Of a stretch of 54,621 nt of DNA, positions 35,316 through 44,500 are shown piece by piece; position 1 is the first letter of the stretch; every line of letters starts with the position of its first letter. The stretch is from an uncultured Helicobacter sp. GTDB taxonomy: Bacteria; Campylobacterota; Campylobacteria; Campylobacterales; Helicobacteraceae. The DNA lies in the NCBI GenBank assembly GCA_944325775.1, contig CALVBL010000011.1, positions 1 to 54,621 on the forward strand, read 5' to 3'. Below the pieces are notes generated by a model that did not search any database, had not been told where the DNA came from, and was given only the letters and a program-made list of their open reading frames with translations. Made by a program: the position numbers and the translations under genes.

Positions 35316-36044
35316 ATGGTACAAGAACTCTCGAAAATAGTTGATAAACTCCTTATAGAAAAAAGCAAAGAAGGTCGTAAAGATGGGGCTTACTCAAGAT
35401 TACTTGGTAATAGTGGGCTTGGAGCATTAATAAGCAGAATCCACGCCACTTCTATCAGTGCTGGTTCGTTTTTAGAAAACTATATCATTCAAGTTGCTCC
35501 GCTCTTAGCACCACAGGAGATACCAGATATTTTTACTAATACACTTAAGCGTGGCATATTTTTACTTAGCAAAAAAATAATCAAAGACTATATCACACAC
35601 TATTTAAATCTCAAAAAAGCCATAGAGCCAGACTATATTATTGTAGATTCTATAAAGAAAAAATGTCTAGTTATCGAACTCAAAGATGGCGATAATTTTG
35701 ATACCAAAAAATCTCAAGGCGAGGTATCTAATCTCACAACATACTCCAATGCTTTGGCAAATAAACTGCCATATCCTTGGACATCAGAAATTAAGGTGTG
35801 TATGTTTAATCAGAGCGATAAAGCAAAAATTGTGAGCGGATTTAAATCACATATTACTGAAGAACAGGCAATGAGTGGTACAGAGTTTTGTCAAATATTG
35901 GGAATCTGCAAAGAGCATATTGATAGAGAAAGAAAACGAGTTTGTGAGAGAAATCTTGACTTCGTGCTTGATGAATTGCTCAAGATTCAAGATATAACCT
36001 CAAAGATTTCCCAAAAATTGCAACACAAAAAGGAAAATAAGTGA
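35316..36044 (+). CDS. Type II restriction endonuclease (PD-(D/E)xK)
   Basis: 242 residues. The catalytic core is visible: Pro-Asp at 105-106 in EPDYIIVDS, then Glu121-x-Lys123 in CLVIELKDGDNF. It overlaps the DNA methyltransferase gene by four bases (ATGA), the arrangement of a type II pair. Codons are more AT-rich than those of neighbours (many AAA, ATA, TTA), suggesting acquisition. The recognition site and the family cannot be told from the sequence. It is close to the tRNA-Asp 3' end. Confidence 0.8.
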   Translation: MVQELSKIVDKLLIEKSKEGRKDGAYSRLLGNSGLGALISRIHATSISAGSFLENYIIQVAPLLAPQEIPDIFTNTLKRGIFLLSKKIIKDYITHYLNLKKAIEPDYIIVDSIKKKCLVIELKDGDNFDTKKSQGEVSNLTTYSNALANKLPYPWTSEIKVCMFNQSDKAKIVSGFKSHITEEQAMSGTEFCQILGICKEHIDRERKRVCERNLDFVLDELLKIQDITSKISQKLQHKKENK

Positions 36045-36688
36045 AAATCACCAAAAATACCAAACTCACCATAAACGGATTAACGCTACTTAAAAGCTTA
36101 GAATCTGCAAGCATTGATTTATGTTTTTTTGACCCGCAATATCGCGGTGTGCTAGATAAAATGCGTTATGGCAATGAGGGAGAGCGACAAAAAGGTAGAA
36201 GTGCTTTAATCCAAATGAGCGAAGAAAGCATAAAAAGCTTTATAACCGAGATTAATCGTGTGCTTAAACCTAGCTGCTATCTTATGCTGTGGATTGATAA
36301 ATTTCATCTTTGTGAGGGCGTGGGGGTGTGGCTAGATTCTACACTTTTGCAAATCGTGGATTTAATCACTTGGGATAAGGGCAGAATGGGCATGGGTTAT
36401 CGCACAAGAAGACAAAGCGAATACTTACTCATTTTACAAAAAAAGCCTATAAAAGCAAAAGGCACTTGGAAGCTCCACACTATCCGCGATGTGCATTGTG
36501 AGAAAATACCTCAAGAAGAGCTAAAATGCCACCCCCACAGCAAACCCAAAGGCTTGCAAAAACTCCTGATAGAATCTTGCACCAACAAGGGCGATTTGGT
36601 ATGCGACCCAGCAGCGGGGGGCTTTAGCGTATTTGAGTGCTGCAAGGAATTAGAGCGAGACTTTATAGGGACAAACCTCGCAGGATAG
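36041..36688 (+). CDS. DNA methyltransferase of a type II restriction-modification system
   Basis: 215 residues. Catalytic motif IV is FFDPQYRG (31-34, DPQY), and the SAM-binding motif I, CDPAAGGFSVFECC (about 188-201), lies after it, the order of beta-class N4-cytosine/N6-adenine enzymes. Between them INRVLKPSCYLMLWID resembles the usual LKPGG strand. It protects host DNA from the enzyme encoded just upstream. Short for the class but both motifs are intact. The strand order makes a cytosine-5 enzyme unlikely. Confidence 0.85.
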   Translation: MKITKNTKLTINGLTLLKSLESASIDLCFFDPQYRGVLDKMRYGNEGERQKGRSALIQMSEESIKSFITEINRVLKPSCYLMLWIDKFHLCEGVGVWLDSTLLQIVDLITWDKGRMGMGYRTRRQSEYLLILQKKPIKAKGTWKLHTIRDVHCEKIPQEELKCHPHSKPKGLQKLLIESCTNKGDLVCDPAAGGFSVFECCKELERDFIGTNLAG

Positions 36689-36735
36689 ATCAGTGGCTTA
36701 GAATCTAAGAAATGAGGAAAGAGAGAATCTAAAAT

Positions 36736-36761
36736 TACACAATCTTGCCCAAGATTGTGTA
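36736..36761. terminator. Perfect 12-bp hairpin after the methyltransferase gene
   Basis: TACACAATCTTG and CAAGATTGTGTA are exact complements separated by CC. No T run follows on either strand, so the terminator role is weak. It overlaps the edge of the two-hairpin repeat copy 4. Confidence 0.5.
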
Positions 36762-36836
36762 TGAGCGCGTAAGCAGAGTGAGCGGAGATTTACTCTCCGC
36801 AGGCGATTCACAAGTTTTGCTATGGCAAAATTTGTA
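36741..36836 (+). repeat. Dispersed two-hairpin repeat, copy 4
   Basis: Same orientation as copy 2: TGTATGAGCGCGTAAGCAGA, stem GCGGAGA/TCTCCGC around TTTAC (7 perfect pairs), stem CAAGTTTTGC/GCAAAATTTG. Between the convergent methyltransferase and trpA genes. Confidence 0.8.
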
Positions 36837-36852
36837 TTAAAACAGTTATATC

Positions 36853-37617
36853 CTATCGCTTCATCGCCTCTTTCATCGTGCGAGTATACTCACCGATGTG
36901 CTTGGGAGCATCCTTGCCATATTGCGCGCAGAGTTTGACGATAGCACTTCCTACTACCACGCCATCGGCATATTGGCTGATTGATCTCGCCTGCTCGGGG
37001 TTAGAGATCCCAAACCCCACAGCCACCGGTATATCGCGAATACGCTTGATAGAATCCACCATCGCTTCCACATCTGCACTGATATTCTCACGCACGCCCG
37101 TAACCCCAAACGAAGACACGCAATACACAAAACCCCGTGCCTCTTTGATGATCCGCTCCAGTCTCTGTTGCGAAGTAGGCGCGACAAAGGAAATAAGCTG
37201 TATGCCATGCTCCTCACACACCGCCTCAAACTCCCCCTTCTCCTCAAAGGGCACATCAGGCAGCAGCAGCGCGACTATTCCCAGATCCTGTGCCTTTTGC
37301 ATAAACTCTCTGCTCCCATACGAAAACACGACATTAGCATAAGTCATAAATGCCAGCGCTACATCGCTTCTCTTGCGCACGCGCGCCACCATCTCAAACA
37401 CCGCCTCTGTGCTCACACCATTTTTGAGTGCTTCCTCGCTTGCTTTTTGGATCACAGCCCCCTCTGCCACAGGATCAGAGAAAGGAATGCCAAGCTCGAT
37501 GAGATCCGCGCCATTATCTGCTAGTGCGTAGATGATCTCCTCACTCACCTCTAGGCTTGGATAACCACAAGTGATAAAAGGGATAAATGCCTTATTGTCC
37601 TTAAAAATCTCATTCAT
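36853..37617 (-). CDS. trpA: Tryptophan synthase alpha subunit
   Basis: Cleaves indole-3-glycerol phosphate to indole, which is passed to TrpB. 254 residues, TIM barrel: FITCGYPSLEVSEEII, catalytic Glu/Asp in LIELGIPFSDPVAEG, phosphate loop VAVGFGISNPEQARSI and GVVVGSAIVKL. It overlaps trpB by 8 bases. Last gene of the trp run. Confidence 0.96.
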   Translation of the reverse strand: MNEIFKDNKAFIPFITCGYPSLEVSEEIIYALADNGADLIELGIPFSDPVAEGAVIQKASEEALKNGVSTEAVFEMVARVRKRSDVALAFMTYANVVFSYGSREFMQKAQDLGIVALLLPDVPFEEKGEFEAVCEEHGIQLISFVAPTSQQRLERIIKEARGFVYCVSSFGVTGVRENISADVEAMVDSIKRIRDIPVAVGFGISNPEQARSISQYADGVVVGSAIVKLCAQYGKDAPKHIGEYTRTMKEAMKR

Positions 37618-38794
37618 CGATTGCCACTCCTCTATATCGCGCCATTGCCGCGCAGTCTTTATCGCCTCTGCCAGAGAGATTCACCACGATGATACTATCC
37701 TTTGGCATAGTTGGCGCTACCTTGCGCGCATATGCTAGCGCGTGCGCACTCTCAATCGCTGGTATGATCCCCTCTAGCTTCGTCAAGTATTCAAATGCCT
37801 CCACTGCCTCCACATCTGTGATAGGCACATAGCTAGCGCGCCCACTATCTCGCAAATACGCGTGCTCTGGTCCTATCCCCGGATAGTCTAATCCCGCCGA
37901 GATACAATGCACCGGCGCGATTTGCCCATAGTTATTTTGACAAAAATATGACTTCATACCATGGAAAATCCCCACTTTGCCTACACTCAATGTCGCCGCA
38001 CTCCTAGGCGTATCTATGCCCTCACCCGCACCCTCACACCCCACAAGCGCGACTTGTGAATCCGCTAAGAAATGATAAAACGCTCCGATTGCGTTAGAGC
38101 CTCCACCCACGCACGCGATGACCATATCAGGCAGTCGCCCCTGGGCTAGGAGAATCTGCTCTTTTATTTCTTGTGAGATGATGGCTTGGAAATCCCGCAC
38201 GATCGTGGGGAATGGGTGCGGACCCATCACCGAACCAAGCACATAGTGTGTATCAGTGATGCGACGCGTCCATTCTTTGAGTGTTTCAGATACGGCGTCT
38301 TTGAGTGTTGCTGTGCCGCTCTCTATGGCATTGACTTTCGCACCTAGGAGATTCATACGATAGACATTGAGTGCTTGGCGCTGTGTATCCTCCGCGCCCA
38401 TAAATATCTCACACTCCATACCAAGGAGTGCCGCGGCTGTCGCGGTAGCCACGCCATGCTGTCCCGCACCCGTCTCGGCTATGAGACGCGTTTTCCCCAT
38501 TTTTTTAGCAAGTAGCGCCTGTCCTAGTGCGTTGTTAATCTTATGTGAGCCGGTGTGGTTGAGATCCTCACGCTTGAGATAGATTTTTGCTCCGCCCAGG
38601 TTCTCACTCATTGCCTTAGCAAAATACAGCGGTGAAGGACGATTGACATATTCTTGTAGCAAGGTCTTTAGCTCACACACAAAGCCCTCATCGCACTTAT
38701 AATGCGCGTATGCTGCCTCCAAATCCAGCAGAGCCTGCATCAGCACTTCAGGCACGAACTGCCCACCAAACTCCCCAAAATACGCCTTATTCAT
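37610..38794 (-). CDS. trpB: Tryptophan synthase beta subunit
   Basis: PLP enzyme that joins indole and serine. 394 residues; the PLP lysine lies in LNHTGSHKINNALGQALLA, the glycine-rich phosphate site in CVGGGSNAIGAFYHF, and GAGQHGVATATAAALLGM is the usual substrate loop. Four-base overlap with trpF (ATGA). Confidence 0.97.
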   Translation of the reverse strand: MNKAYFGEFGGQFVPEVLMQALLDLEAAYAHYKCDEGFVCELKTLLQEYVNRPSPLYFAKAMSENLGGAKIYLKREDLNHTGSHKINNALGQALLAKKMGKTRLIAETGAGQHGVATATAAALLGMECEIFMGAEDTQRQALNVYRMNLLGAKVNAIESGTATLKDAVSETLKEWTRRITDTHYVLGSVMGPHPFPTIVRDFQAIISQEIKEQILLAQGRLPDMVIACVGGGSNAIGAFYHFLADSQVALVGCEGAGEGIDTPRSAATLSVGKVGIFHGMKSYFCQNNYGQIAPVHCISAGLDYPGIGPEHAYLRDSGRASYVPITDVEAVEAFEYLTKLEGIIPAIESAHALAYARKVAPTMPKDSIIVVNLSGRGDKDCAAMARYRGVAIDE

Positions 38795-39423
38795 CTTTTC
38801 TCCTCATTGCTTAGATTCTCATCAACACTCGGAAATGCCCTAACTGTCCGTATGATATGCGCCATTTTCTCAAAATCCTTAAATCCATGAGATTCTATCC
38901 CGCTTGAAACATCAATCGCGTATGAATCTAGCCTCATAGCCTGCGCGAGATTTTGCGCATTGATCCCTCCTGCTAAAAAATAGGGCTTCTTAGCACAAAA
39001 TCCCTCCAAAAGCCCCCAATCAAAGCGCATACCACTTCCTGCATTTAGGGCATCATAGAGCATATAATCCGCACCATTTACCACACCTAAATCCCGCGCA
39101 CTGCGCACACACACAGCCTTGATGATGGGTAAGTCACACAGGACTTTGAGCTCACTGATATATTCCTCGCTCTCATCGCCATGCAGCTGGATCATATCGA
39201 TAACTTTTAGACGTGCAATTTGTGCGATCTCCTCCTTAGGAGCATTGACAAACACCCCCACCGCTTGGATAGAATCTAGCAGCGCCTCTTTAAGCTTCTG
39301 TGCCATAGCAATATCGATTTGTCGCCTACTCGGAGCGAAGACAAAACCCACAAAGTCAGGCTGCAACACATTAGCAAAGACGATGTCCTCTTGGCGAAAT
39401 AGCCCACAGGTCTTGACTTTCAT
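38791..39423 (-). CDS. trpF: Phosphoribosylanthranilate isomerase
   Basis: Third step from anthranilate. 210 residues, TIM barrel: KVKTCGLFRQEDI (general base Cys in KTCG), FVFAPSRRQI, IQLHGDE and FLAGGINAQNLAQA (phosphate). Separate from trpC here, whereas H. pylori has the fused TrpC/F. Four-base overlaps on both sides. Confidence 0.95.
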   Translation of the reverse strand: MKVKTCGLFRQEDIVFANVLQPDFVGFVFAPSRRQIDIAMAQKLKEALLDSIQAVGVFVNAPKEEIAQIARLKVIDMIQLHGDESEEYISELKVLCDLPIIKAVCVRSARDLGVVNGADYMLYDALNAGSGMRFDWGLLEGFCAKKPYFLAGGINAQNLAQAMRLDSYAIDVSSGIESHGFKDFEKMAHIIRTVRAFPSVDENLSNEEKR

Positions 39424-40208
39424 CGCTCTTTATCACCTCGCAATACCCGCAATGCCACGCGTTTATCCGCTGCTCTCATTAGGCTCTCTCCCACGAGTAT
39501 TGCCTCAAAGCCACTAGATTCTAGCATTTGCACTTCTTGCGCACCCTGTATGCCGCTCTCACTCACGCGCACGACCTCATCGGGGATAAGTGCAGCAAGC
39601 CTTGTGCTTGTGTGAATATCCACGCTAAAATCGCGCAAATCTCGATTATTTATCCCAATGATACGCGCTTTAGAATCTAAAGCCTTTTGCAAATCCTCCT
39701 CATCATGCACCTCCACTAGCACACATAATCCGAGGCTTTGGGCGATCTCTTGGTATTCTTGTAGCTGTGAGTGCTCCAAAATCGCGCAAATCAGCAGCAC
39801 AGCGTGCGCCCCAAGAATCTTCGCCTCATAAATCATATAAGGATCGATCACAAAATCTTTGCGCAATACGGGTAGATTCACGCGTTTGGCTATCGCCTCT
39901 AAATATTTATCGCTTCCCAAAAAATACTTGGGCTCGGTAAGGCATGAGATACACGTAGCGCCCGCTTCTTGATATGCTAGCGCGATACGCACGGGGTCAA
40001 AGTCCTCTGTGATCACGCCCTTTGATGGCGAAGCCTTTTTGACCTCGCAAATAAAACTCATACCTTCCTGTCGCAACGCACTCTCAAACCGCCCGCTATC
40101 ACTCTTCATCGCAAGAGCTTGTGCGCGTATAGATTCTAGTGGTCTGTGGGTTTTTTGGTGGGTAATACGCGTTTGTGTATCTTGCGCGATTTGCTCTAGG
40201 ATATTCAT
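39420..40208 (-). CDS. trpC: Indole-3-glycerol-phosphate synthase
   Basis: Closes the indole ring. 262 residues: FICEVKKASPSKGVI (catalytic Lys), PVLRKDFVIDPYMIYEAKILGA (catalytic Lys in RKDF), GINNRDLRDFSVD and VRVSESGIQ. All catalytic positions are present. Overlaps trpF and trpD by four bases each. Confidence 0.96.
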   Translation of the reverse strand: MNILEQIAQDTQTRITHQKTHRPLESIRAQALAMKSDSGRFESALRQEGMSFICEVKKASPSKGVITEDFDPVRIALAYQEAGATCISCLTEPKYFLGSDKYLEAIAKRVNLPVLRKDFVIDPYMIYEAKILGAHAVLLICAILEHSQLQEYQEIAQSLGLCVLVEVHDEEDLQKALDSKARIIGINNRDLRDFSVDIHTSTRLAALIPDEVVRVSESGIQGAQEVQMLESSGFEAILVGESLMRAADKRVALRVLRGDKER

Positions 40209-41218
40209 TGGTTGCTCTCTGTGATGAAGCGCTCTAATTGCCTGCTAGCTGTGCCTTCATCGATGAGATTCTCTGCCATTCTCACACCTTCTTGGATATT
40301 TGAGGCTTTTTTGGTGATGTAGAGTGCCGCTCCAGCATTAAAGCACACCGCCTCGCGCTTAGCACCTCTATCTTTGCCACTTAGAATCTCTCGTGCGATG
40401 CGTGCATTTTCGATCGCATCCCCACCTTTGAGCGCGTCTTTAGCACAATACTCATAGCCCACATCCTTGGGACTTATCTCATACATACTGAATCTGCCAT
40501 TATCGATCTCACACACTTTCGTGGGCGCGCTCATTGAGATTTCATCAAGCCTATCCTTGCCATAGACGACCATACCGCGCTTGACACCTAGATTGCACAT
40601 CACTTTGGCTAAAGGCTCTACAAGGCTCTCATCATACACGCCCATTAGCTCCATATTTGCCCCCGCGGGATTGCACAGCGGACCTAGGATATTAAAAATC
40701 GTCTTGATACCAAGCTCCTTGCGGATAGGCGCGACATATTTCATCGAGACATGATAGTTTTGGGCAAACAAAAAGCAGATATTGATCTTATGCAGGAGGG
40801 CTTGGGATTGTTCGGGTGAGAGGGCGATCTGTACGCCTAGAGCTTCTAGCATATCTGCCGCTCCGCTTTTAGAAGACGCGGCGCGATTGCCATGTTTGGC
40901 TACACTCACACCCGCGCTAGAGACGACGATCGCAGCAGTCGTGGAGATATTAAAGGAATTTGATCCATCGCCCCCTGTACCCACGATCTCTAGCACATCC
41001 ATATTGTGCAGTAGCTTCACGCAGTGCGCGCGCATACTCTTAGCCGATGCGGTGATCTCCTCGATACTCTCACCTTTGAGTGCGAGTGCAGTGAGATATG
41101 CTGACATCTGCACCGCGCTTGCTTCGCCGCGCATAATCTCATTCATCACTTCTTGGGCTTGATCAAAACTTAGATCTTCTCGATGAGCTAGTTGGATAAT
41201 CGCCTCTTGTATCATCAT
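40205..41218 (-). CDS. trpD: Anthranilate phosphoribosyltransferase
   Basis: Adds phosphoribosyl to anthranilate. 337 residues: PRPP site VGTGGDGSNSFNIST, SVAKHGNRAASSKSGAADML, and GPLCNPAG. It is not fused to the glutamine amidotransferase TrpG, so trpE/trpG must be elsewhere. Four-base overlap with xseB and trpC. Confidence 0.96.
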   Translation of the reverse strand: MMIQEAIIQLAHREDLSFDQAQEVMNEIMRGEASAVQMSAYLTALALKGESIEEITASAKSMRAHCVKLLHNMDVLEIVGTGGDGSNSFNISTTAAIVVSSAGVSVAKHGNRAASSKSGAADMLEALGVQIALSPEQSQALLHKINICFLFAQNYHVSMKYVAPIRKELGIKTIFNILGPLCNPAGANMELMGVYDESLVEPLAKVMCNLGVKRGMVVYGKDRLDEISMSAPTKVCEIDNGRFSMYEISPKDVGYEYCAKDALKGGDAIENARIAREILSGKDRGAKREAVCFNAGAALYITKKASNIQEGVRMAENLIDEGTASRQLERFITESNQ

Positions 41219-41469
41219 CGCGCTCCTAGATCTTGTCTTTGAATCTCCTCAAGCTCCAGCTTGGCAGATTCTAACATTGCTTGGGCTTGCTGCAGGGTCG
41301 CTACACCGCTTTTGTAGAGATTTACGCCTTCTTTGAGTGTGATGTCACTCTGTCCCAGCTTTGCGATGATATCTCGGGCTTGCTCTACAAGCTCTTCGAA
41401 ACTCTTTTGTGAATCTTGTGCATCGTGCGTGCTATCGGACGCGATCTGCGTGTTTTGCGTATCTTGCAT
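41215..41469 (-). CDS. xseB: Exodeoxyribonuclease VII small subunit
   Basis: 84 residues from ATG 41469, chosen because AAAGGAG lies at good spacing; a longer frame to 41493 starts before that site. The XseB helical hairpin reads KSFEELVEQARDIIAKLGQS, LKEGVNLYKSGVATLQQAQA. Its N-terminus has extra Thr/Gln/Asp/Ser residues. The gene leads the trp run by a four-base overlap, an unusual pairing. Confidence 0.88.
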   Translation of the reverse strand: MQDTQNTQIASDSTHDAQDSQKSFEELVEQARDIIAKLGQSDITLKEGVNLYKSGVATLQQAQAMLESAKLELEEIQRQDLGAR

Positions 41470-41534
41470 TGCCTCTCCTTTGGTTGTTGCCATATCTGCT
41501 GTCTTTCTAAGATTCTAGCTTGCAATTCCCGCGA

Positions 41535-44500
41535 TCATAGAAAATCCTGCAATGCAATGGCTTGATTGATATCCTTATCGCCCATCGCCTCTAGTGCTAA
41601 AACCACCATATTTGCCGCGCTAAGCGTGGTGAAATAAGGGATATTGTCTTTTAGAATCTGCGCGCGGATAAGTGCCGTATCGCCCTTATGCGATCGATTA
41701 TCGCTTGTGTTGATTGCCATTGCTATTTCGTGGTTTGTCATCAGATCCGTGATATTTGGGCGTCCTTCAGAGATTTTTAGCACGAGTTCAGATTCTATGC
41801 CCTCATTTGCAAATGCCTTGTGTGTGCCGCCGGTGGCACAGAGGCTAAAACCAAGCGCGAGAAGTTTCTTAGCCAGTGCGCACCCAGCTTGCTTGTCGCG
41901 TTGGCTTAGTGAGATGAATACCTTGCCGCTTGAAGGTATAGCATTTTTGCACGCGATTTGGGATTTAGCAAAGCTCACACCCACATCTTGTGAGATTCCC
42001 ATCACTTCGCCCGTGCTTTTCATCTCTGGACCTAGCGACATATCTGCGCCGCTAAGCTTATTGAATGGGAAAATGGATTCTTTGATCGCCACGGATTTTA
42101 GGGGCTTGTGTTTTAAAATCTCGCCCGAAAAATCGACATTGCTAAAGTTATCATAATACGTCAAAGCCTCGCGCAAATCACCCTGCCACATCACGCGCGT
42201 GGCGACTTTAGCTAGTGGTATCCCTGTAGCTTTGGAGACAAAAGGCACAGTGCGTGAAGCCCTAGGATTGACCTCGATGAGATAGAGTTCATCTTGGTAG
42301 ATAGCATACTGCACATTCATAAGCCCTACTACACCTAGATTGAGAGCGATTGTGGCGGTGGTAGATTCTATGCGCTCAAGCATAGCAGAATCTATACTAA
42401 AAGGCGGCAGACAACTCGCACTATCTCCACTATGTATCCCCGCTTCTTCAATATGCTGCATAATACCCCCAATATACACATCTTTGCCATCACTAATGCA
42501 ATCCACATCTAGCTCCAGCGCAGAATCTAGGAATTTATCAATCAACACCGGTGAATCTTCACTGACCCTCACTGCTTCTTCCATATAAGTGCGCAGCTCC
42601 TCGACATTATCCACGATTCGCATTGCCCGCCCGCCTAGCACATAGCTCGGGCGCACCAGCACGGGGAATCCAAGTGCATTGGCGATACTATATGCCTCCT
42701 CTTTAGTGCGTGCGATGCCGTTTTTGGGCTGCAAAAGCGCGTGCTTTTCCACAAACGCGGCGAATTTTTCCCTATCCTCTGCCACATCGATGACTTTTGC
42801 ACTTGTGCCGATGATGCGCGCACCGATGAGATTGAGCGATTTAGCAAGTTTAAGTGGTGTCTGTCCGCCAAAATGCACGATTACACCATCGGGCTTTTCA
42901 CGCTCAATCACACTCCGCACACACTCCAAAGTAATAGGCTCAAAATACAGCATATCGCTGGTATCATAATCCGTGCTTACCGTCTCGGGATTGCAGTTAT
43001 ACATAATGCTTTGCACTCCCATATCTTTAAGTGCAAAACTCGCATGGACACAGCAATAATCAAACTCGATGCCTTGACCGATTCTATTAGGCCCACCCCC
43101 AATGATAAGCACTTTACGCGTTGTCTCTTGCGCGCTTTTGCGGGAATCTGCACTCTCGGCTTGGTCACTACCGTTTAGGTAGCTCCCTGCGCCTCGAGCT
43201 TGATAACCCACAAAATCATCGCAAGATACTGCCGCGTTATCGTTTGCAGTGTCGGAATCTTGCTTAGCAGATTCTCGCGCCTCGTTAGATTCTGTCGCTT
43301 TTACATTTTTAGAATCTAGATTCTGTAACCCCCCGCTAGATTCTGTGCCAAAAGGCATTGTGCCATAGAGATACGCCGTCTGTGTGGCAAACTCTGCGGC
43401 ACAAGTATCCACTTCATTATATCGCAGCTGCACCCCTAGTCTCTGTCGCAGGGTGTATATATCCTCTTCTCTTAACTCCAGCCCCTCATTTTTATTGACT
43501 AAAAACGCCAGCATTTTATCGCTAAATCCATACTGCTTTGCTTGTCGCAAGAACGCCCTATCTTGCAGAGATTCAAAGGTGATTTCGCCCTCAAACGCGA
43601 TAATCTCGGCAATTTGATGCAAGAAATATGCATCGATTTTGCTCCACTCCTGCACCTCTGCCACACTCACGCCATTTCTAAAGGCTTCGGCGATATAGAG
43701 CAGCCTATGGGCGTTTGGACGGCGAATCTCACGTTGAATCTCGCTCAAATCACTACTAATGGGATTAAACCCAAATACCCCTGTTTCAAGGCTATTTAAA
43801 GCCTTTTGCAAAGATTCTTTAAAGCTCCCGCCAATCGCCATAACTTCGCCAATAGACTTCATAGAAGTTGTGAGTGTAGAATCTGCCTGTGGGAATTTCT
43901 CAAAAGTAAAACGCGGAATCTTAGTAACAATATAATCAATACTAGGCTCAAAGCTAGCAGGTGTGCCGGTGATGTCATTTTTGATTTCATCAAGCGTGTA
44001 GCCCACGGCTAGGAGTGTAGCGACTTTGGCTATGGGGTAACCTGTGGCTTTGGAGGCAAGAGCAGAGCTACGCGATACACGCGGATTCATCTCAATCACC
44101 GTCATTCTACCATTTTGAGGATTTATCGCAAACTGCACATTACTCCCGCCTGTATCCACGCCAATTTCACGCAAGATTTTAAAGGACGCATCGCGCATTC
44201 TTTGGTATTCTTTATCTGTGAGTGTGAGAGCTGGGGCAATCGTGATAGAATCTCCGGTATGCACGCCCATAGGGTCAAGATTCTCAATGCTACACACGAT
44301 AATGCAGTTATCATTTTTATCGCGGATAACCTCCATTTCAAATTCTTTCCAACCAAGCAAAGATTCTTCAATAAGAATCTCATTTATAGGGCTAACCTCC
44401 AAACCATTTTGGGCTAGGGCTTTAAACTCATCGATGTTATACGCCACGCCACTTCCCCCACCTGCAAGGGTAAAACTCGCACGGATAATAAGCGGGAATC

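Noticed and set aside
42741..43178. 145-codon plus-strand frame in carB
   Set aside because: Antisense to a complete CarB frame, no family recognised.
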